Translations under genes and position numbers: made by a program | Shown: positions 23,966-34,682 of the stretch, piece by piece | How the letters are laid out: the number at the start of each line of letters is the position of its first letter | Numbering within the stretch: the first letter of the stretch is position 1 | Assembly (NCBI GenBank): GCA_012274445.1 | Contig: JAAROD010000058.1 | Coordinates: 682,001 to 746,000, forward strand | Direction of reading: 5' to 3' | From: Sclerotiophoma versabilis | Lineage: Eukaryota; Ascomycota; Dothideomycetes; Pleosporales; Didymellaceae | Length of the DNA: 64,000 bases | Notes under the pieces: model-generated | Seen by the model: only the letters and a program-made list of their open reading frames with translations | Told to the model about the DNA's origin: nothing | Databases searched by the model: none

Positions 23966-26330
23966 ATGGCGACGGCACGACGAGCAGAGAAGCCCGCGGC
24001 GGCGCCCGCCAACCCAATCCCCTCGTCGTCGCCCGCCTTCGGCACGCCCGTCCATGCGATCCACCCCCGCCGCACCGCACCCATCCGCGCCCCGCCCGCG
24101 CTGGCACCCAGGCCCAAGCCCGCCGTGCTGCCCATCCTGCTGCCGCCCGCGACGCTGCGCCCGCTGGCCTTCCGCACCTTCACCAAGAAACACAGCCTCA
24201 CCCTCACCTCGTCGGCGCTGCACGCGCTGGCCGCCTTCATCGGCAAGCACTGCGGCGCCGCATGGCGCGAGGAGGGGCTCGCGGAGAAGGTGCTGGACGA
24301 GGTGGCCAAGAGCTGGAAGAAGGGCGGGGGGCAGGTCATCGTCGACGGCGACCACCACCTCTTCGACGCCATCCTGCGCGCCCTCGAGGCCGCCATGGAC
24401 CAGGGCCGCCTCGCCCCGCGCTCGACTCTGGGCCGCCAGGGCAGCTTCGCCCTGGGCCTCGAGCCGCATGCCCTGCCGTCGCGGCCGGCGCTGGTCCCCG
24501 CCGCGAGCGCTGGCCTGTCGGCTCGGGAGGGCGACGAGCACGACGCCGACGACGAGCTGCTCAAGGACCCGCGCGACTGGCTCAACGTCACGGGCGCCTT
24601 TGAGCAGCCCCGGCAGACGTACAACCTGGCGCAGCGCCACTTTGAACAGTAGGCCGCCGTCCGACTGCCGTGGCCGTGTTGCTGACGTCTCCAGATCGGC
24701 CTCGACGCCCTCGCTCTTCCCCAGCCCTGCGCACAAGACCGACCTCTTCCGCCAACGCTACCACATCGTCCACCAGCGCATCCTGCGCAACGAGACCTTC
24801 CAGACCCCCACCTTCAGCGCCGCCCGGTCCGCCACCCTGAGCCGCTCCGCCTCCGTCGCTGCATCCCAGCCCAACACCATCACCCCCATTGCCAACCTGC
24901 TCGGCCGCACGGGCACCACGCATCTGCTCCTGGGTCTGCTTGTAGTCTCGCCGGCAGGAACCCTCTCGCTCTCCGATCTCACCGGCACAATAGCACTCGA
25001 CATCCAGCATGCACGGCCCATACCGGAGAACGGCGCGTACTTTGCCCCCGGCATGATCGTCCTCGTCGACGGGAGCTACGAAGAAGACCACCGCTCCGGC
25101 TCCTCCAGCCTGGGAGACGCGGGGGGCATAGGCGGCACCATAGGCGGCAAGTTCCTCGCCTTCTCCATCGGCCATCCTCCGTGTGAGCGACGAACGGCAA
25201 CCTTGGGCGGAACCGACGAAGGCGACAAAAGCACGCTGCAAGGCCCAGCTTTCGGCTGGACAGACTTCCTTGGCCTGGGTTCCCAGCGCGCAACAGGCTC
25301 ACGCATGAACCGCATAGCAACCAATCTCCTCACCTCCACCGCACCACACAACATCATCATCGCCTCAGACCTGCACCTCGACACCCCCTCTACTCTTTCC
25401 GCCCTCCGCACCCTCCTTCGCACATACTCTCCCTCCCAATCGAACCCATCCCCCGTCTACCCCCTCGCCATAGTCCTCATGGGCAACTTCTCCTCCAAAG
25501 CCACACTCGCCGGCGTCCCTGGCGCGGGAAGCATCGAGTACAAAGAGCATTTCGACGCCCTGGCAAGTGTCTTGTCCGACTTCCAGCCCCTCATCGCCCA
25601 CACCTCCCTCGTCTTCGTGCCGGGCGACAACGACGCCTGGCCCAGCGCCTTCTCCGCCGGCGCCGCAACACCACTGCCCCGCAAGCCCGTCCCAGCCCTG
25701 TTCACAAACAGAGTGCGCCGCGCCGTTGCAGAAGCGAACCGAGAAGTCTGGGGCAGCGGGCGCACAAAAGGGAAAGAAGGCGAAGTCCTGTGGACATCGA
25801 ATCCCTCGCGACTGTCGTGGTTTGGCGTGAAAGGCGAAATGGCGATTCTGCGCGATGATCTCGCCGGCCGTCTGCACCGCACTTCGATCCGCTTCCCCAA
25901 ACCGCAGCCAGAGGAGGAGGAGGATATGCCTTTTGCCCCGGAACACGACCTAAACGAGGCTATGGACATTGATCTTCCTGCGCCCCAAACCGTGCAGCCC
26001 CATCCTGAACCGCCTGTTGATGCCGAAACGCAGACTGCCAGGGCGCTGACCAGGACCATTCTATCGCAGGGCCATCTGAGTCCCTTCCCACTGAGCGCAA
26101 GGCCGCTGCACTGGGACTTTGCACATGCACTGGGCTTGTATCCGCTGCCCACTAGCCTGGTGCTAGCCGACAGTGACGCCCCGCCCTTTGTCGTCAAGTA
26201 CTGTGCCTGTACCGTCATGAACCCCGGCCCCATCGATCCAAGTAGGGGGAGCAAAGGCAGAGAAGGGAGAAGTCGATGGGTCGAGTTTGACATCAAGACA
26301 AATGCCGCTGTACTCCGGAATGAGGGTTGA
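23966..26330 (+). CDS. DPB2: DNA polymerase epsilon subunit B
   Basis: Second subunit of the leading-strand replicase, linking Pol2 to the CMG helicase. Exons 23966-24648 and 24695-26330 (intron 46 nt) give 772 aa. The N-terminal helical domain includes FRTFTKKHSLTLTSSALHALAAFI; then comes a linker, an OB-fold part (around NLLGRTGTTHLLLGLLV to FAPGMIVLVDGSYEE) and a calcineurin-like phosphoesterase fold with NIIIASDLHLD, VLMGNFSSKA and LVFVPGDNDAWP, followed by the conserved C-terminus (NPSRLSWFG, LHWDFAHALGLYPLPTSLVLAD). The family is known to be enzymatically inactive; a DxH (SDLHL) is nonetheless visible here. The start is the first ATG after the MCB-like cluster; splicing joins HFEQ to SASTPSLFP in frame. 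A very GC-rich first exon creates long overlapping frames that are not genes. Confidence 0.93.
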
Positions 26331-26362
26331 GCGTTATATATCCCATTTACCATCTTGAGATG

Positions 26363-26697
26363 CTTGACATGATTGATTGACTTGAGGTCGACAAGAACAA
26401 TTGACAGAGTGGTTGACCGGAATGATTGACATGAATAATTAAGACAGTGATTTAGATAATAATCAAGATGAATGATTGACTGACTTGACGTCGACAAGAA
26501 CAATTGACATGGTGTTTGAGCAGTAATTCAAATAATGTTACGAATGATTGATTGACCTGAGGTCGACAATCATAATTGACAGAATGGTTGATATGAATGA
26601 TTGATTGATCAACTTAAGGTTGACAGTAATAATTGACAGAATGGTCAAGACAATAATCTAGATAATCAAGATGAATGATTGATCGAGATGATTAAGC
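26363..26697. repeat. Degenerate AT-rich tandem-like repeat
   Basis: At least four diverged copies of a unit beginning ATGATTGATTGACTTGAGGT and continuing CGACAAGAACAATTGACAGA then TGGTTGA. Copies start near 26368, 26473, 26543 and 26596, with a partial fifth near 26672. Unit length varies (about 50-105 bp) because the segment after the core is variable. It begins some 35 bp after the Dpb2 stop codon. Confidence 0.8.
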
Positions 26698-29240
26698 GTT
26701 CATGTTCAACATCACTCTGTATATCACAGTACGGACTAGTAGGAAGAAGACATTGCTACCAACTCTGCGCTTCACCAGTGATACATCACACCAGACAACA
26801 TGATACGCTCTCTCCACCGTGACTGCTCTTGTCTTGTTTCCAGTCAATCTATCTGTCTGGATATAGTACACCTATTCAACCAACCCAGACATGTAGCTCT
26901 TCAATCATCTACGTGTATCAGGGCACTTGAAGCGAGAAACCTACCATTCGAGACATGCCTGCGTTACTAGCTGATACTTTACTGTACACTTCTGACTACA
27001 CGCTTCGGATGTCTTAGGCGACTGTTGTCCGAAGCCGGGACTCTGGAGCTTCTGCGGTGGCATTTGCGGATCCGCGTCATGTCAACCTCACCGTGTGGTC
27101 ATGATCCTAGAATAGGCACGGATAACCATGACCGTTTTATGGGCTCAGTGATCAAGTTGGCATAATCCTCGTACGTATCAGATGGCGTGGTCAAGCTCTT
27201 CGGCTGGCAGCAAGCGCATGCTTTGAAAAAAACGTGGTTTGACATCGGTATAGCCAGCATGTCGATAACTCGGAACAAAGCGATGCTGGTCGTGGCCACG
27301 ATACTCGAGCTCTGAGCTGGTGCTGATGCTGGACCATACTAAACGGAATAATTCTTGCTCTACCAAGCCATGGTCCCGATGTGGTCGGTTGGGCTCTGTG
27401 GTTGGGCATCGCGGAGCCGTTTATTCGCTGGGACAGGGTTGGAAGACGACCCTGACTATATAGATCGGCCTGTATACATGGAGCGGGGTTTCGAAAAGGT
27501 ATGGAGACGCGATGCGATAGCATCAATTTCACGCGAGTAGTAAACCTTTACTCATGTCATGAATCGGCGTCTTTCCGACCAACACGTATGCCAGTTGCGA
27601 AACTCAAAGTCGACAGGGTCATGTTTGAGGCCGCAATAATCGTACGAATACGACGCGCCATGCTTTTCCGCGCTGATTATTCACCCTGTTCTCGCTTTCC
27701 ATCTTGCATCACGGCGCGTGCGTCAACATGGCATCAGCATCGGTTTGACCTTGTGAGTTCCATGCAGTTAGTACTGGTGCATCTTGGAAGCATAAGCTTA
27801 TGAACAGGCCTGACATGAGTCCGCTAGACAATGAATCTCAAGTTTGGATCGTGCGATATTGATTGATGCAGGGTCTCATCAACCTTGAGGGCTGCTAGTT
27901 GCGAAATCCGCCAATCTGCCTCGTACATCGCACGCACCAGAACATGGTCGATACATCTTCAACGACTCACCTTCTCGTACTGCCATATGACCCTCATATC
28001 ATCTCCGAGAACCCGCCGTCTTATCTCCAAATGCGTGTTTTTCTCCCCCGCCGCACGGATCCCTTCCACTCTCATGCCACTCCATATCCCGCACCGCAAT
28101 CATCTCACCGTTATCCGGAGAACATCTCCAACATCGTCACCAATCAGAGATCCGCCCAGAACTTCTCCACTCTCACTATATATCAGCATTCGCCAAGCCT
28201 GTCTCACACCGTTCAGCGTCGCTTAACGGTGTGGCTAGTGGGTCTTCCCGCTACCCCAACGTGTCTCTGATCGGTGAGGGAAGGTATCCAAAGAACGGGA
28301 TTGGAGGTGCGCGGCGGGAGGAACCCCACACATACATGTTGAAGGATCCTCTTTATATGACCTGCGAATGCATTTTTGCTTTTGAATGCGTGGTGGTGTC
28401 GAGGAGTTGGTGGTTGGGTAACAGTTTCCTCTCCGGTACCCGTTGAGGTTGTTGTGCAATGCGCATCGCTCAAAGTGGTTATGCGCAGCGCAAGGCTGTG
28501 AGCTGCGAGGCTTGTCTAGATCTTGGGTGAGGCGTGGGAGCTACTGGTATTGTTGTGATCGCCACCACCATGTGACGGCACGCGGTTGAAGTGAGACATT
28601 ACACTCGAAAGGAGTGCTGGATCAACAACTACTCTTTTTGCTTATGCGCCCGACGCTCATTCTGGCATTCCGAGGCTGATCGCCCCCAGATTTCCTGAAC
28701 ATATCGTAGTCGAGGTTGTTATCGGCTTAAACAAAGTAAGAATGAGGCTGAGACTTGCCATGGTGCACCTAGACCCAATGTGTGTCGGGTTGAAGTTAAT
28801 TGTTCCTTCACCAGCAATGTTGAAGCCTCATCAACCTCTTTCTTGAATTCGGGTTAAGACACCGAGAACCACGTGGTCAACACATTTTAACGAACAGTGA
28901 AGTGAATCTTTGTAGTTAATGCCATCAACCGGGACTATCGACCGATGCCAGCTGCCTGTCTCTCGTCAACGCTTGTCAAAGATTGCTCCAATCCTTGCCC
29001 AATTACCGCCCCATCCCAACTCTCGCCAGCTGGTGGTTTGTGGAATAGAAGGCTCCGGTGAGCCATGCAATAGTTTCCCTTTTATGAGGTTAAGGTGGGC
29101 CGAGGGCCTGGAGCAAGACGCGTTGTCTGAATCAAGAATGCGGAGCTAGCACCTTCATCAATGATTTGCGCAACTCCGCGGCAATGTTGCAACCTCAGTA
29201 CGGACTCGGCACCCGCGCTTTAGGTTGCGGGACGTGCACG

Positions 29241-29311
29241 GAAGTCAGTTTAGAAATCAGTCCAGAAGTCAGTCCAGAAGTGTCAGAAATGAGTTCAGAA
29301 GTCAGACCAGG
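29241..29311. repeat. Minisatellite, 12 bp unit
   Basis: Imperfect repeats of GAAGTCAGTCCA (variants with TTTA, AATC, TTCA, ACCA), about six copies, in the gene-poor region. Confidence 0.8.
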
Positions 29312-30479
29312 ACAGGCGAGTCTTCGCCTGATTCCACGATTGCGTTATGCTGTTGCTCGAGCCATCTGCTGTCCAAGAGCGACAGGGTATCGGATCTTGG
29401 TGCGGACGATAGAAAGAATCCCGGACACTGCACGCATCTATAGTCAACTAGTTGATGTGCGTACGCGAGTGATCTACGCTGTCTCAGTTCCGAGCACGCT
29501 GGGAACTCCCTGCCACTCACAGCGGGGCTTAAAGTGATCCACGGATAGCGGGAATCTGCTGCTGCGCTTGAGTGCCTCTTAGTGACGGCCAGGAAGAGAC
29601 CTTCACTGCACCACTGAGGGGCTCTTTCACTAAGTTTGTGTAGGCAATACATCTTTCCTTTTTAAACTGTTACTGATCCTTGGACAAATCTATATATTGC
29701 TTTCTACAAAGATACAAACTACTTGCAACATTTGTGCATTAACGTGTTGCTATTGCAAGTTGCATCAATTAAGCTAAAACGATTGATTTGTCTGTCTTCG
29801 CTCAGACGGTGAGCCTCGTTTCCTCGCGGTTTAGTCTAAACTCTGTGTTACGGCTAGCAGGACGTCATAGCATCTTGCAGCTTTGCGCCGTATGGCGACC
29901 TCAACGCTTTCAAGCGTGCTTGTAAATTCGGTGATTCGTTGGAAGAAGAACACAATGTCTTTGTTTCAGCCTCGCCCGTCAGCACTTGCCCCAGCCGCGA
30001 TCACAAACGGACGTCACATTTAGGACTTTCAGGCAAGCAGTCGAAGTCGGGGTCGGAAGGTCATTACCGATGCCGCGTCCCATGGTTCGCTCGTCTTAGT
30101 TCCGGCCAGACACGCAGTGGCTTCCGCACCAGGAACGGGGCTTTTGCGGAACGTCGAGTGATGATCCAGTCTAGCGCGGGGCGTAGACGGGCTCGCCTTA
30201 CTTCTCTGGATGATCAAGGTTGGGCTGCGACATAATCACAACCAGAAGTGTTTGAGAACGCGGCATGGCTCAGGGAGTGGAGTAATTCGCGCAGTAGTTC
30301 CTACCTTATTGAAGCTTATTGCTCAATCTTAAAGGTAGCTCATGCTGGCTGAACGAAGGTCCGCATGTGGCTGCCCTCACAGGCCGGCGATACCGTATGC
30401 AGCAAGTACCGCGACAAGAGCGATATCGAACGTTGAAGCGTGTTGAAGCTGGAATTGGCGTAGTAGTTTGAGGGTTGTG

Positions 30480-30925
30480 TCATCTAGCTGGTGCGGGTTG
30501 TAGCCAATAGCGCTGCGAAGAAGCCATGCATTTCATCCAACATCGCATAAAAAAGTTTGGCATTTTTGCTTCTGTTAAGTAAATCAGCTGTGAGATGCGT
30601 GAGCTCCTCCAAGGCTGAGGCGTTCCTAGCCGACCATCTATATCATCCAAGACGTATATCCAAAAGATGCACCAAGAAACGGCCGTTAACGGCGAGACCG
30701 AGAAGGGGGCTAAGGCCGTATAGATGCGTTGAAGCAGAGCAAAACGGAATCCGAGTCCGAGATCAGTCGGCCTTTCCCTTTCAAGATATGGACGTCTTTC
30801 CAAATTTTCTAAACAATCCCGTCCAGTCAGCGCGCCCTCGTGTTTCCCAACTAGTCCGGGGTATGAACAACCTGCGCAAAAGCAAAAAACATCCGCCCAA
30901 GGTCCGCTTGTGTCGGTGATTATAG
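30480..30925 (-). pseudogene. Possible terpene synthase relic (frameshifted)
   Basis: A minus-strand frame reads RPTDLGLGFRFALLQRIYTA, then AVSWCIFWIYVLDDIDG; the aromatic helix ending in DDxD resembles the first metal-binding segment of fungal class I terpene cyclases. Right after it the natural-looking continuation moves to another frame (ARNASALEELTHLTADLLNR, then FYAMLDEMHGFFAALLATTR and a stop at the same end region), suggesting a small indel near 30610-30630. There is no full-length partner frame, and no NSE-type motif was found. The family assignment is tentative; it may be a relic of another alpha-helical protein or chance. Confidence 0.33.
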
Positions 30926-31158
30926 TATGAGGTATACGCAAAAGCTTCAGCGCTAGTCCGCCCAATGAGTCTGTGCTTCTGATGCCTGAATAAGAAGAAA
31001 TGACTGATGCTTTGCGCCGAGACATATGCAAAATGATAAAGTGTGTACAGTAAATGCGCGCTACGCTATGGCGGCTATCGGAAATTCTCTCCGCCTAAAT
31101 AGGGTATATCCAAACAAATTCAAGTTCCGTTCGAAGCATGTTGTATGGTTTGTGATGA

Positions 31159-34100
31159 TCATGGATACAGGTCCAGTTGCTTCCGGACATTGCGCAGGAT
31201 CTTGAGGTCCATCTCCAAGATTGGGGAGTTTGGTGCGATCTCGCCAAGGACTTTGCAGGTTCGGTCCATGAGTAGGGTGAGGTTTTGCTTCGTGAGTTGT
31301 GTGTCCCTAGGAAGATACCTGCAAAGTTGAGACTTGAAGACTGCGCAAAGCACAAGCATGTTTCCGAATTGTCTGAGGTCCGTTAGTTGAAAGTACGATT
31401 GCATTGTGTTTGACTTGTGACTTACGCATGCATGGTTCCAAAGATATTGGTGACTACTAGTCGACGAGTACGGGCGTTAGGATCGAACTTTACATATTTG
31501 CTCTCTGGAGTGGCGCCAACACGATCGAAAGCAATAGTACTCTGGATCGCGGCATTGATGCACTTGACTGCGACTCCAATGATGCTCCGTTGGTCGTCTG
31601 ATAGGTCTACAAGTAGATGTACGTTCCTGTTAGACGAGGAACCAGAGGTGGGCGCCGGAGAGTTGTGATGAGAGGCCCGTGCTGTGCTTGCTCCGGTGGG
31701 AGGGAAATCGATAAAGTGGTTGGCAATGCGCAAGTATGGGCGCAAGATGACGTAAATGGATCCGTAGTACTTGGCACGCAGACGCGCGACGTTGATGTCA
31801 GTAGCCGGTGGGTCATCGTCGTTCCAAGCCAGCGTAGGCGGCAGCACTCGTCTCCAGTCTTCGAGGATACGCACGTGCGCTGTGGCACGATGTGCGACCT
31901 CTTTGATGTTGTGGGTATCAAAGCTGCGGCGAGCATCTAATTTATGTCAATTACAAATCCAACAGATATTATGCACGTCGTGCCACTCACTTCTGCCGTA
32001 CAGCATGTTGTGCGCCTCATTTAGTATGACACGAAGCCATATTTGACTCGAATACATGAGCATTGACCCTTCCTGTGTCTGTGGATCGGCAAACATTTTC
32101 TCCTCGACGCTGGTTCCAGATTCGATCGGTACTGATTCGTATACGCCGTCTGGGTACGCGATCTCGCTTTGGAAGTCAGAAATCCTGCTGGGTGGAAGGG
32201 TGCTCATCTCGGCCAGAATATCGGACTCAAGCTGGAGACATGTCCAATAGACACACATGACCAGATTGAGTCTGTAGCGCTCCTTGGGGGGCAAGGACGC
32301 CTTGTTTTCTAAGCACCAGTTCCGATCGAGCTTCTGGTAATCTGCCTTTATAAGTACAAGAACAACGCGGCAAGCGTTGTTGATCCAGCTCCAGCTCTCC
32401 AAGACTCGAGCAAACTGACTTAGATACAGCGCAGCTAGAATCATGGCCTGCGCGTGCGCCACTGTATTGCCACCCTGTTGATTTCCAAGGATATCAGTCG
32501 CATAGGCGAAGTAGCCCATACCAGGTAGGATGTCGACATTGCGTGGTCGGTTGTCGTCAGATATGTCACTGTTGAAGCTACCGTTAGCATGAACGCCCCA
32601 GCCACCGTTCGTGTGCGACATCTTGTCGCTTTGAGGCGAAGGTAGGGGATCGTGATGAGCACAAACCTTGCCAAGCGCAAGGACAAGGAGGACGAGTGCA
32701 TTTCGCAAGGATCGTTCAATTGCACCCTTGGCGGAGTAGGGCTCTCCATACGCACTACCAGATCGTTTTCGCTTCAGGCCCTGGTTGAGTTGGTGGTTTG
32801 CCAACGCATTTGCGGCTGGTGATCCGGCGTGTTTGGTGTTGACGTCTGGACTGTACTGCTCGCTGAACTCTTTGATCATCCTTCTGAGCTTACTGGCATT
32901 CATAAAGGGATGCAACTTGTGGATGTTTTCGATGTAGGAATCATACAACCCCCAGAGGACATGCGAACGGAAGTCAGGCCTGCCGTCTGATCCCAGCCCA
33001 CCGTCGTTTTCTTGTCGAGGGTGGCTACTGGGAATCTCGCCCGGGACTGTTCCTGGGCTGGAAGTATCAGCGGGCGGGTAGCCCCACAGGCCTTCCTTGC
33101 CAGGGGCCGGAGAGGAGGCATCGGCGTCGCCGCCACTGTCAGGACTTCCTGGACCCTGGGCTCCGTCATTGAGGTCTTTACCCTCACCAACCCCCCAAAC
33201 GCGAAGCAGACCTCGATCTTGCTCAAGCAGCATGGGATACTCTGAGACATCGTGGCCGCCTTCGATCAGCTTCTCGATATAGTCGACATTTCGGCAGAAG
33301 TGTGCCATCGAGTGCCATTCTTCGAAGAGTTTGTGTGCTGGTGTGGTGTGGTCGCTCTGCAAACCACTCTTCTCCTTGGGTGGGAGTCCCGTTGCGCCAC
33401 TGTGCTCGCTTCGGACGCTGTCGGCCGGTGTTGCTGGCTGCTGAGGCGGAGCAAACATGGACTCTTGCTTGATCGGAGTCAACGCTTGTCCCGCTACTGG
33501 AGACATCTGTGAGTGCGGGATGTTGGGAGACTCTGCCTTCATGTTACTGATACGGCGCATCTGGTTCCTCCCTTGAGCTGGTGTGGGAAACCTGGATATG
33601 TTTTGATCTCTGTTAGGTGCGGCAAATCCTGCTTCCGGCGAAGCTATGTTCGAGATCTGGTTGGGGGTTTGAGCTAGAGGGAGTCTGGTCTCAACGCTCT
33701 GCCTCCACGAAGTGAATTCTCCTACGAGATTCTTCAGCACCTCGCCAATGTCGTTTACGCTTTCCTGAAGTTGCATCATGCTCCGATCTTGTCTGTGAGG
33801 TGTCAGTGATTGCCGTTTACCTAAGAGTTTTGTCACATACTTGGGAGGCGGTACGTCTTTGTACTGGCAATCGAAGTTGTTCTCTCTGCAGAACTGACAC
33901 GGTCGGGCCTCGTCACACTTCTGCTTTCGCGTTCGACAATGGTTACATGCCTGTGTGGCGCGAACCTGTTTGCGCCGCACTGGCTGGCCAGCTGCGCCGG
34001 CATACTGGCCCATGTAAGGGCCTGGTGCGTACGAGCCCTGGTCATATTGGGAAGCAGGCGGCGGAGGTGGCGGGTGGAAAGGCTGTCCGTTGTTGTGGTG

Positions 34101-34682
34101 TGTGGGGCTTATCGAGTGGCTATAGCCATTGGACACATGGCCGTTAGGGCGATGCTCGGGGTTCATACTACCCCATGGACTTTGGTGGCCGCCATGATCC
34201 ATAGGTGGTGGTTGAGGCTTGACGTCGGCACTGATACTGGATCTGGTGCTTTGTGGCTCTGGAACAGTAGCAGACTGTGGAGTGGGAGGCGCGCGGTAGG
34301 TAGAGATGTTGTCCTGGGAAACGTTCACCGGAGGGCCGCCGGCGCCATGAGGGCGTTGGCTGGGTGAGGGAATGGTCCGTGGATCCGAGTAAGCGCGTAT
34401 ATCAGAGGGTGGCAGTGAGGATGAGGACTGCAGTCCGAGTGGAGGTCCTTGGGCGGGGGGAGGATAGGAATGAGACGGATGGGGCAGGCCGTGGGCAGGA
34501 TAGTGGCGGGAGGTGGGTGAGGGAGCAGCGTGGGCCGGAGTGGGATGGGACAACTGGCGAGTGGGTTGGGGGTGCGGCGGCGGAGGAGGGGGTGGGAATG
34601 CGTGGGCGTTATGATTGTACGCAGGAGGATTGACAGAATCCAAACGGGGCCTCTTTTGGGCGGGCGCGTCAGGATCAGCCAT
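31159..34682 (-). CDS. Zn(II)2Cys6 transcription factor with fungal_trans domain
   Basis: Nuclear DNA-binding regulator. Exons on the minus strand: 34682-33841, 33792-31991, 31936-31426, 31372-31159 (introns 48, 54, 53 nt) give 1122 aa. A long Pro/Ser/His-rich N-terminus precedes the zinc cluster at about residues 246-272 (ACNHCRTRKQKC...RPCQFCRENNFDC: six Cys with spacing C-x2-C-x6-C, C-x2-C-x6-C). Splicing joins DVPPP to KQDRSMMQLQESVNDIGEVL, a linker plus short coiled region. The middle homology region follows (DFRSHVLWGLYDSYIENIHKLHPFMN, RNALVLLVLALGKVCAHHDP, MILAALYLSQFARVLESWSWINNACRVVL). The C-terminal exons carry FGNMLVLCAVFKSQL and KILRNVRKQLDLYP. Targets cannot be deduced. Intron 1 (33793-33840) is in frame without stops. 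Confidence 0.92.

Larger units (their letters stand above)
26331..31158. other. Gene-poor 4.8 kb region
   Basis: No intact gene recognised between Dpb2 and the Zn2Cys6 gene (both genes point their 3' ends here). It holds a degenerate AT-rich repeat (26363-26697), a minisatellite (29241-29311), a short inverted repeat (TTGCAAGT arms near 29721 and 29753) and the possible terpene-synthase relic (30480-30925), each listed or discussed separately. Remaining open frames are short and overlap on both strands. Confidence 0.6.

Noticed and set aside
23175..24694. Apparent 1051-aa frame reaching back through the NASP gene into DPB2
   Set aside because: It is an artefact of GC-rich sequence: the first part is antisense to NASP and the real DPB2 frame switches by splicing at 24649-24694.
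29721..29760. Inverted repeat ACTTGCAA / TTGCAAGT
   Set aside because: Only 8 bp arms with a 24 bp spacer in AT-rich DNA; expected by chance and not linked to any gene end.
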